Source: Paramicrobacterium fandaimingii (GTDB lineage Bacteria > Actinomycetota > Actinomycetes > Actinomycetales > Microbacteriaceae). Taken from it: a stretch of DNA of 64,000 nucleotides. The DNA is taken from assembly GCF_011751745.2 (NCBI RefSeq), contig NZ_CP061170.1, positions 2,728,001-2,792,000 of the forward strand, in the 5' to 3' direction. Both the position numbers and the translations under genes were made by a program. Under the pieces are notes generated by a model, which did no database searches, was not told where the DNA came from, and was given only the letters and a program-made list of their open reading frames with translations. This document shows, one piece after another, positions 7,786-16,326 of this stretch (its first letter is position 1; every line of letters begins with the position of its first letter).

Positions 7786-8975
7786 GCGTCAACCGTCTCG
7801 CTCTGGCAGCGTTGCTCGTCGAGAGCGCCGCGGGAACCAACTCCGGAGCGCCGATACGCGCGCACCTCGACGGACGTGAGCTGATGACCGCGGGGCGTAT
7901 GCACCGCATTCTTCCCGCCCTGCGCCGGCGGGTTCTCGGCCTCCCCGAAGCAGCGGACTGGTTGCGCACTCTCGACGCCGTTCGCCACCAGCAGCTGATG
8001 CGGCAGATGCAGGCCGGCAACGACCTGCGGCATGTCGCCCGGGGTTTTGCAGATGCCGGAATTCTCTGGGCCGTGTCGAAGGGGCCCGTTCTCAGCGACG
8101 CAGTTTGGCCGCACGCGGATATGCGCGAGTTCACCGACGTTGACGTATTCGTGCATCCCGCTCACTTCGCTGCCGCACTGACCGTGCTCGAAGCATCCGG
8201 GTTCTCGCTTGTCGATCGCAACTGGCCAGAGATTCGACGGCTCGCTCGCGCCGAGGTCGCACTGGCCGGGCCCTCTGGGCTGCCCCTCGACCTGCACTGG
8301 GACATCTCTGTGACGCCGCGAGCGCGCAGCACCTTCCACATCGATCTGCCGACCATGCTGTCTCGCACACGCCACCTCGCTCTCGGTTCCGGAGTCACCG
8401 TGCCGGTCTTCGATCCGACCGATCTTCTCCTCCACGTCGCGTTCCATGCAGCGCAGAACGGGGCGAACCGGCTGATGTGGATCGCCGATGTCTTTCACTG
8501 CGCGCAGAGTGCGGCAATCGACTGGCCGCGCTTGACTGACGATGCACGGCGCGCACGCGTAGCCACGCCCGTAGCGATGGTCATCGAGCGGGCCGAGCGC
8601 ACGTTCGGCGCCTCATTTGCCCTGACGCAACGACTGCGCCGCTGCGCCTCGGCATCGCCTTCTGGTCTCACCGCGCGGTACCGCGAGACATCGCACCCCT
8701 TTCCTGGTCTGCCCCATGACCGCGCCATCTCAGGGCTCGAGTTCTCGAGCGCACGCGACAGCGCGATTGCCTCTCTTGGGTCTGCCTTCTGGCAGTGGGC
8801 AGACGTGCGACGCATCGAAGCCCGTGAGCGCCGGAAGGGGGCCGGGGGCAACCCTCTCGACGAGAATATTCCGGATGCTGCAGCACGCCGCGGCTATCTG
8901 CACGACGTACTGGTTGCCACTCCCGCCGCATCGCAGAGCTTGTCGCCGCTCAGAGCAACTGGCCCGAGTGCGTAA
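7782..8975 (+). CDS. Family-5 nucleotidyltransferase (lasso tailoring)
   Basis: A 397-residue protein of the NTP_transf_5 group. The diagnostic stretch is SKGPVLSDAVWPHADMREFTDVDVFV (about residues 95-120; Lys, Arg and the Asp pair are the key positions), followed by DLHWDI near residue 170. In some lasso clusters with kinases (pseudomycoidin), a homologous protein has been reported to add sugar to the phosphate. The activity here is therefore inferred, not shown. It is the last gene of the plus-strand lasso operon and converges on the PIG-L gene 18 bp away. Confidence 0.75.
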   Translation: MSVNRLALAALLVESAAGTNSGAPIRAHLDGRELMTAGRMHRILPALRRRVLGLPEAADWLRTLDAVRHQQLMRQMQAGNDLRHVARGFADAGILWAVSKGPVLSDAVWPHADMREFTDVDVFVHPAHFAAALTVLEASGFSLVDRNWPEIRRLARAEVALAGPSGLPLDLHWDISVTPRARSTFHIDLPTMLSRTRHLALGSGVTVPVFDPTDLLLHVAFHAAQNGANRLMWIADVFHCAQSAAIDWPRLTDDARRARVATPVAMVIERAERTFGASFALTQRLRRCASASPSGLTARYRETSHPFPGLPHDRAISGLEFSSARDSAIASLGSAFWQWADVRRIEARERRKGAGGNPLDENIPDAAARRGYLHDVLVATPAASQSLSPLRATGPSA

Positions 8976-8993
8976 CCCACGCTGCTCGCGCTA

Positions 8994-9638
8994 TTACGAC
9001 AACACCTGGAGTGTGAGCTTGGCTGCGGAGAACGCCTCGGCATAGCGCGTGGCGGCCTCGGAGCCTCGGAGCCGCAACATGCTGAAAAAGAATTCGTCAT
9101 CCCACCAGTCACGACCGCTCTGGCTCGGGAACGCCTCATTCAGCCGTGCGACTTTCTCTGCCGCGATGTCATCCGAAAGTGGAAGGTAGACGCTCGGGCG
9201 CCCTCGATCGCCGTCCCACTTGGGAATCTCGTAGTGCAGAAGAAGCGGACCGCGCCACACCGTGGAGGCCAGCGACCCAATCAGAGCATGGTCCTGGTGG
9301 GCGTCGTCTGCTCGAGGCGCAAAAACGATATCTGGAACGGGTGAGCTGTCGCGGAAGTCGTGCAGTGCATCCTTGACCGCTCCCCACATAGAGGGAAGCC
9401 GAGCGTCGACAAGCCCGGGCAGCAGAGGGTCCTGCGAGGCGCCGAAAAGCCGCGCTCCGTGTCGCGCCTCGGCACGGCGCTCTTCGGTTCCCGTCATCAC
9501 AAGCGTGCGCACATCGACGCCCCCGCGTTTGGTCAGGCTTAGAAGCGTCCCACCACATCCGATCTCGATGTCGTCCGGGTGGGCCCCGACGGCGAGTACC
9601 ACCAACGGACCAGTCGGCAACTGCAGGGGTGTGCTCAC
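8994..9638 (-). CDS. PIG-L family deacetylase
   Basis: Zinc-dependent N-deacetylase fold (LmbE/PIG-L), 214 residues. The metal motif AHPDD (19-23) and the HQDH motif (114-117) are intact. Substrates in this family are N-acetylated sugars or sugar conjugates. As the last gene of a run with a cytidylyltransferase and an aminotransferase, it could deacetylate an activated amino sugar or the finished glycoconjugate. The GTG at 9638 lies 10 nt after the preceding stop; an ATG at 9674 would overlap that gene and adds residues not typical of the family. Confidence 0.85.
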   Translation of the reverse strand: MSTPLQLPTGPLVVLAVGAHPDDIEIGCGGTLLSLTKRGGVDVRTLVMTGTEERRAEARHGARLFGASQDPLLPGLVDARLPSMWGAVKDALHDFRDSSPVPDIVFAPRADDAHQDHALIGSLASTVWRGPLLLHYEIPKWDGDRGRPSVYLPLSDDIAAEKVARLNEAFPSQSGRDWWDDEFFFSMLRLRGSEAATRYAEAFSAAKLTLQVLS

Positions 9639-9648
9639 GTCTGCTCGA

Positions 9649-10449
9649 CTACGAGACCAATTGCATGCTGGCAACCGGCTGTTTCCAGACTTCCCACGGG
9701 GCCTCGCCGCTCATGTGGAGTTCTTCGAGATACGCGCGCTCCTTGAGCGTGTCCATGCACGCCCAGAATCCCCGATACCGGTTTGCGGTGAACCGGCCAT
9801 CGGCTGCCGCTCTGATGCACGCGTTCATCACGAGGTCGTCCCCGGGCTCTAAATAGTCGAAGATTCCCTGTCGCAGCACAAAGAAGCCACCGTTGATCCA
9901 CATATCCATATCGGCGACAGCTTCAACTCCGGTCATCTTTCCCCCCGGATCAAAGCCGAGCACATGGAATGAGTCCTGGGGCGGTACGGCGAGAAGGCTG
10001 CCGACGCTCGACTCAGGAAGTGAACGGATAAGTCCGTTCAAGTCAACGTCCGAAAGCCCATCTCCGTAGTTCGCCAAGAACATTTCGTCTGTACCGAGAA
10101 ATGGGCGAACCCGCCGAAGCCTCTCTCCGATCGCCGTTGACTGTCCCGTGTCAACGAATGTGATCGTCCAGTCAGAGATGTCGGTGTCCAACATCTCGAT
10201 GGCCTGACCGCCATCAGACAATCGGAAATCATTCGACGCGGTTTCGCGGTAGGAGAGGAAGAAGTCTTTGATGGCCGTGGCGCCGTACCCGAGACACAGA
10301 ATAAAATCAGTGTGACCGTGCGAGGCGTACCAGCGCATGATGTGCCACAGCATTGGCCGGTCACCGATCATCGTCATCGGCTTCGGCACCGATTGGTTGT
10401 CAGCACGGATGCGCATTCCCATGCCGCCGCAGAACAGCACGACCTTCAT
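9649..10449 (-). CDS. RfbF-type sugar-1-phosphate cytidylyltransferase
   Basis: Predicted to make a CDP-sugar from CTP and a hexose 1-phosphate. The first residues MKVVLFCGGMGMR, then KPMTMIGDRPMLWHIMRWY, LGYGATAIKDFF and NYGDGLSD follow the glucose-1-phosphate cytidylyltransferase pattern closely. It has 266 residues, normal for RfbF. The ATG lies one base after the aminotransferase stop (TGACATG), so translation is coupled. No CDP-glucose dehydratase or other CDP-sugar modifying gene is visible, so the final sugar is unclear. Confidence 0.85.
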   Translation of the reverse strand: MKVVLFCGGMGMRIRADNQSVPKPMTMIGDRPMLWHIMRWYASHGHTDFILCLGYGATAIKDFFLSYRETASNDFRLSDGGQAIEMLDTDISDWTITFVDTGQSTAIGERLRRVRPFLGTDEMFLANYGDGLSDVDLNGLIRSLPESSVGSLLAVPPQDSFHVLGFDPGGKMTGVEAVADMDMWINGGFFVLRQGIFDYLEPGDDLVMNACIRAAADGRFTANRYRGFWACMDTLKERAYLEELHMSGEAPWEVWKQPVASMQLVS

Positions 10450-10450
10450 G

Positions 10451-11821
10451 TCAGACCTCCAGTCTTCGAGGGGCGGCGAACTCGCGGATCGCCGGTGCAA
10501 CCGGGCGTCCTGAGAGATAGCCGTCTGTTGTTCCCGATTCAATCGCGCGTGCATACACTTCTGACGCACGTCGAAATGCCTCAATAGTGACGGCAATGTC
10601 GTCATCGCTGTGCGCTGCTGAGATCACCAGCGATTGGCAGAGCACACCATGGCGAAGAAGCTCCTGCAAAAGCAGAGTGCGGTACGGCTGAGATGGCTTG
10701 CCCGCGGCATCCAGGGTTCCGAATACGAGTGCCGATGGCCGCCCAAAGACACTGAGGTAATCGCTGACGCCGGCCTTTTCGATGACGTCGAGAAGTGCCA
10801 TCTGCAGCTTCTGGCCCGCAGCCTCGATTTCGGCGACCACATCACGCTCGGTGTAAACGTCGGCAACAGCGAGGTAGGCCGCGAGCCCCGTCGTCTCGGC
10901 TCCGTGCGTATTTGAGAGCAGAAACACGCGAGACGCGTCGGTGTTGAGCCCACCGCGTTCCATCAGATCACGCTTACCCGCGAGCGCTGAGATGCTAAAC
11001 CCGTTGCCGAGGGCCTTACCCCAGGTCGACAGGTCAGGGGTGACGCCGTACACGGCTTGCGCGCCAGCCGAAGACCATCGCATGCCGCAGATCATCTCGT
11101 CGAAAATCAGCACAGCTCCGTGGCCATCCGCCAGCTCGCGGACTCCCTCGAGGAACCCAGCCTGAGGCTCACGCGTTCCGGTCGCTGGCTCCAGCATAAT
11201 TCCGGCGATCTGACCGGGGTGCTTCGCCAAAACATCCTTCAGCGAATCGAGATCATTGAAGTCGAACGACACAGTCAGCTCGCGTACGGCGTCAGGAATA
11301 CCAGTGGGCATCGACGTCGTCCCGATGAACCAGTCGTCGACGGAGAAGAATGGCTGCGTGCGGCAGACGGCGATCAGGTCGCGACCCGTGGCCGCCCGGG
11401 CCAGCTTGACCGCTGCGGTCGTCACGTCGGAACCGTTCTTGGCGAACTTGACCATCTCTGCCGTCGGAACCATGTCCAGAAAACGTTCTGCTGCACGCAG
11501 CTCCCAGACGGACGGCCGCGTGAAGTTCACTCCGGAACTGGCGGCCTCGCACACTCGACGCACGATGGGGTCATAGCCGTGCCCAAGCGTGACTGATTTG
11601 AGGCCTGCACCGTATTCGACGAACCAGTTGCCGTCGACATCGAGAACGCGTGCTCCGTCGCCGCGAGCGATGATGGGAGCCATCAGCTCGGGGTATTGGT
11701 CTGAACCGCGAGCGTTCGTGTGAGCGCCTCCGGGAACCATCTCATGCAAGAACGCCTGAGCGCGGTTCGACAGGGCAAAACTCCGTTCCTGCTCGGGCAT
11801 CTCGCCCCCTCTGTTCGTCAA
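10451..11821 (-). CDS. Class III (GSA-type) aminotransferase
   Basis: PLP-dependent aminotransferase resembling glutamate-1-semialdehyde aminomutase. The Schiff-base Lys269 is in TWGKALGNGF, and Asp241 (in LIFDEM) is the pyridine-nitrogen ligand. It is 456 residues long; ATG at 11800 (MPEQERSF) is an alternative start with a better ribosome site (GAGGGGG). It is probably not HemL, because it sits between a PqqD-like gene and a cytidylyltransferase. The likely substrate is a keto-sugar or a small keto compound later linked to CDP. A TGAG-N5-CTCA palindrome lies 40 bp upstream. Confidence 0.8.
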   Translation of the reverse strand: MTNRGGEMPEQERSFALSNRAQAFLHEMVPGGAHTNARGSDQYPELMAPIIARGDGARVLDVDGNWFVEYGAGLKSVTLGHGYDPIVRRVCEAASSGVNFTRPSVWELRAAERFLDMVPTAEMVKFAKNGSDVTTAAVKLARAATGRDLIAVCRTQPFFSVDDWFIGTTSMPTGIPDAVRELTVSFDFNDLDSLKDVLAKHPGQIAGIMLEPATGTREPQAGFLEGVRELADGHGAVLIFDEMICGMRWSSAGAQAVYGVTPDLSTWGKALGNGFSISALAGKRDLMERGGLNTDASRVFLLSNTHGAETTGLAAYLAVADVYTERDVVAEIEAAGQKLQMALLDVIEKAGVSDYLSVFGRPSALVFGTLDAAGKPSQPYRTLLLQELLRHGVLCQSLVISAAHSDDDIAVTIEAFRRASEVYARAIESGTTDGYLSGRPVAPAIREFAAPRRLEV

Positions 11822-11860
11822 ATCTCACGGTATGCGAAACACTACCCGGGCACTCGAACA

Positions 11861-11873
11861 TGAGCTACCCTCA
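11861..11873. promoter_or_regulatory. TGAG-N5-CTCA palindrome upstream of the aminotransferase
   Basis: TGAG-CTACC-CTCA followed by CTTAGGGGG lies in the 106-bp gap between the PqqD-like gene and the aminotransferase. It suggests that the aminotransferase-cytidylyltransferase-deacetylase unit has its own promoter in the same regulon as the other copies. Confidence 0.5.
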
Positions 11874-11927
11874 CTTAGGGGGACAGTGTCGGCCTGGGTT
11901 CAACCAGCCCGCTGCACCGCCAGCGCG

Positions 11928-12185
11928 TCAGTCCTCGAGCAGGAGCTTCTTCTCGCGAAGTCGTTGCACGAACGCCTGCGCATCGCGCTCGGCAATCATG
12001 GCGTCGATCCCATACTCCGCGGAGAGCGCGCTAACGAGATCAGCCATTGTGCGGTCTTCACGTAAAGACTTTGCCAGCAACGCTCCTGAGACGTTGGTGG
12101 TCAGGTACACGGACGACTCCATGTCGAGAATCACCAACTCGCCGTCAACGTCCTGCCAGGTCACTCCGTCAGTTCGCAACTTCAT
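11928..12185 (-). CDS. PqqD-family RRE protein, lasso B1 candidate
   Basis: An 85-residue PqqD-like RiPP recognition element. It begins MKLRTDGVTWQDVDGELVIL and then has VYLTTNVSGALLAKSL and a helical C-terminus. In actinobacterial lasso pathways a separate B1 protein of this size binds the leader Y-x2-P motif and delivers it to B2. No PQQ genes are present. The ATG at 12185 has ribosome site AAGGAG. The gene overlaps the upstream GT4 by 17 nt, an unusual partner for a B1 gene. It could alternatively serve an unrecognised second peptide pathway. Confidence 0.8.
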   Translation of the reverse strand: MKLRTDGVTWQDVDGELVILDMESSVYLTTNVSGALLAKSLREDRTMADLVSALSAEYGIDAMIAERDAQAFVQRLREKKLLLED

Positions 12186-13404
12186 GTTTACTCCTTGTTC
12201 GTTGTGATGGTCTCTGTCGCCGTGCTTCGCTCCACGCCTGAGACACAACATCGGCCGTATGCGAGATCGCGTACCGATCACTCACGTCGGCGCGTGCTCG
12301 CTGAGCCCGCCGTATCGTCGCTTTTGGATCATCGAGAACGGCGACGATCGCCGACGCTAACGCCGCGGCGTTGTCGGGGCGCACGAGCACACCGAGATCT
12401 GTAAATCGCCATCCGACGTCCGGCTCGGCAGTTGTGACCGAGCCGGCATCCAAGATCTCAACGACCCCGCCAGACTCTGTCGCGATGACCGGTACCGAGG
12501 CGGCAATCGCTTCGACGACGATCTGACCGAACGGCTCTGGCATCGGAGAAGCGTGCACAAGGATGCTCAATCGCCCAATTTGGGCTGGCACGTCGCGCAC
12601 CCAGCCGGTGAATTCCATCCGGTCTGCGACTGCCGATTCCCTGGCTCGTTCACGCACCGCAGCCTCGTAGTTTTGCTCGCCAAAGAGCGCTGTGCCGATC
12701 ACGCGGTATGCGACATCGGGATGCGTCTGCGCAACGCGAATTGCTGCTTCGACGAAGATGTGCTGTCCCTTCGTCGGGCTTACGCGGCCGACGATGCCGA
12801 CGACGCGTGGCGAGTCTGGAAGCATGGTGACAAATGCATCATCTGCGATCCCTGGATACGCGATAACGGCCCGGCGCCGTGCCCACCGCGGAATCGTTTC
12901 GAGGGTCGATCGAGAATTCACGATGATCTTGCGAGGCCCGAGGACAGCGATGGTTCGCATCATGATGAGAAGTCCCCTCGGCAGGTAGTCCGACGTGAGC
13001 CTGTCGTGTAGGTTCCACACCCAGGCTCGCCCAGAGATCGGAGCGGCCACTACAGCAAGGGCTGCCGACTTGAGCGAGTTCGCGACGACGAGATCTGCCC
13101 CGCTTTCTCGAATAGCGGAGCGGAGTCGCACGATGAAGTCGGCGGCAGCGGTGAGAAGTGAAAACACGTGCCGCACGTCTGAAAGTTGACCACGGGATGC
13201 TGTCGCCATGCGTGCGGACGCGAGACGAACGGTCGTCGGTACTCCGGCGACAGCGAGAGCATCTTCGAGAGGACCGTGTGCGAAGAGCAAAACGTGAACG
13301 TCGTCACCACGTTCACGGAGTCTCCGCACGAGTCTGACGAGCGCAAGCTCGGCGCCACCTTCCTGCGCAGTGTGACTCAGCACAAGTGTGCGACCCTGGC
13401 CCAT
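12169..13404 (-). CDS. Family 4 glycosyltransferase
   Basis: GT-B glycosyltransferase of 411 residues. It starts MGQGRTLVLSHTAQEGGAEL with a strong AAGGAGG site 6 nt upstream. The C-terminal domain has VGRVSPTKGQHIFVEAA and the acidic PMPEPFGQIVVEAIA region. It is the first gene of a minus-strand set with the PqqD-like protein, aminotransferase, cytidylyltransferase and deacetylase. It may therefore glycosylate the lasso peptide rather than the polysaccharide; this is inference from position only. Confidence 0.87.
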   Translation of the reverse strand: MGQGRTLVLSHTAQEGGAELALVRLVRRLRERGDDVHVLLFAHGPLEDALAVAGVPTTVRLASARMATASRGQLSDVRHVFSLLTAAADFIVRLRSAIRESGADLVVANSLKSAALAVVAAPISGRAWVWNLHDRLTSDYLPRGLLIMMRTIAVLGPRKIIVNSRSTLETIPRWARRRAVIAYPGIADDAFVTMLPDSPRVVGIVGRVSPTKGQHIFVEAAIRVAQTHPDVAYRVIGTALFGEQNYEAAVRERARESAVADRMEFTGWVRDVPAQIGRLSILVHASPMPEPFGQIVVEAIAASVPVIATESGGVVEILDAGSVTTAEPDVGWRFTDLGVLVRPDNAAALASAIVAVLDDPKATIRRAQRARADVSDRYAISHTADVVSQAWSEARRQRPSQRTRSKHEVAN

Positions 13405-13454
13405 GTGCCCTCCTTGTGGGCTCACACTAGCAATCGACTACGCACTATGGTTGT

Positions 13455-13466
13455 CCCCATTCGGGG
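13455..13466. promoter_or_regulatory. CCCC-N4-GGGG palindrome between divergent GT4 genes
   Basis: CCCC-ATTC-GGGG followed by CGCATG lies in the 93-bp gap between the divergent genes at 13404 and 13498. Related C4/G4 palindromes occur at 16297 and 31421, and looser forms at 1022 and 11868. The function is unknown; in this GC-rich genome some will be chance. Confidence 0.3.
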
Positions 13467-13497
13467 CGCATGTCCCACACCAAGAAGGGCATCACCA

Positions 13498-14640
13498 ATG
13501 AGGATCGCACTGGCGACGAGCTCATACGCGCCGCACGTGGGAGGGGTCGAAGAGCACGTACGCAACCTCGCTGATGTCTTGCGCCGAAGAGGTCATGAGA
13601 TCGCTGTCTGGACCGTCGCTCGTGACGGCAAATTCTCTCAGCAGCAGCGCGACGGCGTTCAGGTTTGGAACCTTCCCGCCCCGCTTCCCGCCCGAACCCT
13701 TCGGGACGTTGCGCAGTTCGCCACCGCTGCGCCCCGAGCGTGGAGCCAGTGGAATCGGGCATTCCGAGCGCTGAAACCCGATGTTATTCACGTACATTGC
13801 TTTGGACCAAACGGAACGTATGCGAACGCACTTGCAGCACGACACCAAACGACACTGATGGTCAGTTCGCACGGCGAGACTCTTGCCGACGATGCGGGGG
13901 TCTTCGAGCACTCACGTCTGGCGCAGACGAGCTTGCGCTCGGCCGTCCACCGCTCCGCCATCGTCACCGGCTGTTCACGAGTCGTCCTCGCCGATTTGGA
14001 AGCACGCTTCGGTCTTGATTCTGACAAAGGATTTGTCGTTCCCAACGGCATTGACCTGCACGAAACAACCACCGCCGATACGAGCGCTTCAGTGCTCCCC
14101 GGAGTCACGGGGCGCTACGTCGCGGCCGTCGGACGTCTTCAGCGAGTGAAGGGCTTCGATCTGCTCGTTCACGCGTTTGCGCGCGCCCAGCTTGGCGCCG
14201 ATGTGAGCTTGGTGATCGGCGGCGATGGCCCGGAGAGGACACGATTGCGAGAACTGGCAGTGCAGAACGGTATCGGTCACCAACTCGTGTTGCCCGGGCA
14301 GCTTTCTCGCGGACAGGTTGCGGAACTCCTGCGAAACGCCGCAGCCGTTGCCGTACCAAGTCGGTTCGAAGCATTCGGAATTGCCGCACTCGAGACATGG
14401 CGCGCCGAGACACCGCTCATCGTGACGAACCGGGGCGGGCCGCCTGAATTCGTCACACACGAGGTCGACGGTCTTCTCTGCGACCCGACTGCAATCGACA
14501 CGTTCGCCGCGTTCATTGCCACAGTTCTCGACAACTCGTCATTTGCCAGGACTCTCGCGGAAAACGGCCGGCGCCGGGTTGAATCTTTTACATGGGATCA
14601 CACGGCGAGCGCGTACGAAGCGCTCTACGCCCAATTCTGA
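13498..14640 (+). CDS. Family 4 glycosyltransferase
   Basis: GT-B sugar transferase of 380 residues. The N-terminus is MRIALATSSYAPHVGGVEEH; the C-terminal domain contains VGRLQRVKGFDLLVHA, GGDGPERTRLRELA and RFEAFGIAALETW. The ATG at 13498 (AGAAGGG upstream) is chosen over the in-frame ATG at 13447 because the former starts exactly at the first beta strand. It is single, convergent with the flippase 4 bp downstream and divergent from the GT4 at 13404. Confidence 0.88.
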   Translation: MRIALATSSYAPHVGGVEEHVRNLADVLRRRGHEIAVWTVARDGKFSQQQRDGVQVWNLPAPLPARTLRDVAQFATAAPRAWSQWNRAFRALKPDVIHVHCFGPNGTYANALAARHQTTLMVSSHGETLADDAGVFEHSRLAQTSLRSAVHRSAIVTGCSRVVLADLEARFGLDSDKGFVVPNGIDLHETTTADTSASVLPGVTGRYVAAVGRLQRVKGFDLLVHAFARAQLGADVSLVIGGDGPERTRLRELAVQNGIGHQLVLPGQLSRGQVAELLRNAAAVAVPSRFEAFGIAALETWRAETPLIVTNRGGPPEFVTHEVDGLLCDPTAIDTFAAFIATVLDNSSFARTLAENGRRRVESFTWDHTASAYEALYAQF

Positions 14641-14644
14641 CCGC

Positions 14645-16186
14645 TCAGCGGCGAGTGAGCAGAGCAATGAAAGGGCGTGCGACGGACACGAGCAGGCGGG
14701 GCACACCGTCAAGGATCACGCGGGCGTCGTTCGCATCGATTCCTGTGCGACACAGGCGCAGCAGCGCAAGCACAGCCACCAGTCCAACGGCGCCGCAGAC
14801 GAAGGCGGCGGCAATTGCTGGCAGCGGGGCAAACACGGCGATGCCCCACGAGACCCACGCTGCAGCGATCCCGCACGCGACGGGGGTCAACGTTCGCAAC
14901 ACTGCTCCATAGCGGATATCGAGAGCACGAGCTTCGCCTGCCAGCAGAACTATCATGCGCGTGAGCACACCAGCGATGTTCGCAAGCACCGCACCCCAAA
15001 CCCCCAGGGGCGGTATCAGCAGGAACGCCGCCGCAACGTTGACTACCAGAGCGCCGACATTGACGACCAGAAGATGACGCGCAGATTGCCGAGCCAGAGT
15101 GAACGCCATGACCGGGGTGGACGCGACGGCGACACCACTGGCGCAGCCAAGCACGAGAACGGGTAAAGCCGCGCTGGAGAAGTCGGATCCGTAGAGCACG
15201 GGAACGAGAACGGCGATCGCGGGAATGCCGACGGCAATGAGCATGCTGCTGACTGTGGATGATGCGCGAAGCGTACGTGTGAATGCGCGCCCCATCGTCG
15301 CGCGATCGGTTGTTTCCGCCAGGCTCGACAACGCCGGGATGAGTGGACCGGTGAAGGCTCGAGCTGGTGCGAAGACATTGCCCGCCACTCCGAACGCAAG
15401 GGCGTAGATTCCGACGGCAGCCGGTGTGCTCAGCGCCTGGAGGAGGACAACCTCGGTGCGGGAGATAACCAGTTGGGCAATGAGCAGCGAGATTCCCGTC
15501 GGTATCGCAAATGCCCAGAAGCCTGAAGGGAAGCGCCGCGGAAGCTTGGGTCGAAGTACCGCCCGACGATAGCTTGCTCTCAGAGGAATCAGCGCAAGAC
15601 CAGTAGCGAGGCCGGCGGCAGCTATGCGCGTCGCCCAGACTGCATCCGCCTCTCTCATGATCAGCACGGTGATGACGACGGCGACCTGAATCGCGAGGTT
15701 GCTCACCATAGCAATCTTCGCATCGGACGCCGTCTTGTTCTCGATTGCCAACCCGGAGGATGCCTCACCGAAGTAGCCAGGGAGCAGAACGCCGAACACA
15801 ATGGCAATCACCATGAGCGGCGTTGGAACGTCGACGACGAAAAGCATGGCGATAACGAGCAGTGGTGCAAAGAACACCAATCGGAAACCCTGCGAGATTG
15901 CCAGGAGGTGCTCCACCTCCCCGTAGCGTGATGTGGCATGCCGACGGGCCCCGAACTGCACGAGCGCGGTGCCCAGACCGGCGGTGAGCACTGCCGTCAC
16001 GATCTCCATCACGGTCGTGAGATACGCGAGGCGTCCGAAATCCACGACACCGAGCACTCGCGCGACGATGAGAGTTCCGATGAAGGCCACTGGAATCGAT
16101 ACAACTGTGTGGATGAGAGTCCAGCTCACCCCCTGCACGGCGCGCCTCTGAATATCGCCGCGACCAAGCGAGTTGCTGTCGTCCAC
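14645..16186 (-). CDS. Wzx-type polysaccharide flippase
   Basis: A 513-residue integral membrane protein with about 12-14 hydrophobic segments and the early motif VARVLGVVDFGRLAYLTTV typical of the MATE/MOP flippase superfamily. It is predicted to move lipid-linked repeat units across the membrane for polymerisation by the Wzy-like protein at 18431. GTG start at 16186 with AGGAGA upstream. It has its own divergent promoter region containing two TGAG-N5-CTCA palindromes. Confidence 0.88.
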   Translation of the reverse strand: MDDSNSLGRGDIQRRAVQGVSWTLIHTVVSIPVAFIGTLIVARVLGVVDFGRLAYLTTVMEIVTAVLTAGLGTALVQFGARRHATSRYGEVEHLLAISQGFRLVFFAPLLVIAMLFVVDVPTPLMVIAIVFGVLLPGYFGEASSGLAIENKTASDAKIAMVSNLAIQVAVVITVLIMREADAVWATRIAAAGLATGLALIPLRASYRRAVLRPKLPRRFPSGFWAFAIPTGISLLIAQLVISRTEVVLLQALSTPAAVGIYALAFGVAGNVFAPARAFTGPLIPALSSLAETTDRATMGRAFTRTLRASSTVSSMLIAVGIPAIAVLVPVLYGSDFSSAALPVLVLGCASGVAVASTPVMAFTLARQSARHLLVVNVGALVVNVAAAFLLIPPLGVWGAVLANIAGVLTRMIVLLAGEARALDIRYGAVLRTLTPVACGIAAAWVSWGIAVFAPLPAIAAAFVCGAVGLVAVLALLRLCRTGIDANDARVILDGVPRLLVSVARPFIALLTRR

Positions 16187-16221
16187 CGAATCTCCTGTCC
16201 GCAGGTACTAGAACACACAAC

Positions 16222-16234
16222 TGAGACATGCTCA
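16222..16234. promoter_or_regulatory. TGAG-N5-CTCA palindrome near the flippase gene
   Basis: TGAG-ACATG-CTCA lies 36 bp upstream of the flippase GTG, in the 298-bp divergent region 16187-16484. With the copy at 16314 it brackets the region, which fits control of both directions by one factor. Confidence 0.5.
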
Positions 16235-16296
16235 TGTCATGATGGGCAGTGTCCCACGTTGAGGGCATGCGGCGTCAGTGGGAAGCTCAAAGATAA

Positions 16297-16309
16297 CCCC
16301 GAACTGGGG
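16297..16309. promoter_or_regulatory. CCCC-N5-GGGG palindrome
   Basis: CCCC-GAACT-GGGG followed by CATGTGAGC lies between the two TGAG-N5-CTCA copies of the divergent flippase/GT region, 5 bp before the second copy. Confidence 0.35.
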
Positions 16310-16313
16310 CATG

Positions 16314-16326
16314 TGAGCATTACTCA
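16314..16326. promoter_or_regulatory. TGAG-N5-CTCA palindrome upstream of the long EPS operon
   Basis: TGAG-CATTA-CTCA followed by GCTTAGCC lies 159 bp before the GT4-GT2 gene. Its flanks match the lasso-promoter copy at 4967 (both continue GCTT). It is probably the operator for the seven-gene operon starting at 16485. Confidence 0.5.

Noticed and set aside
10451..11821. HemL (glutamate-1-semialdehyde aminomutase) for haem synthesis
   Set aside because: No other hem genes; the tight coupling to a cytidylyltransferase points to sugar or small-molecule amination.
11928..12185. PQQ biosynthesis protein PqqD
   Set aside because: No PqqA, C or E genes; the RRE fold is shared and the lasso genes explain it better.
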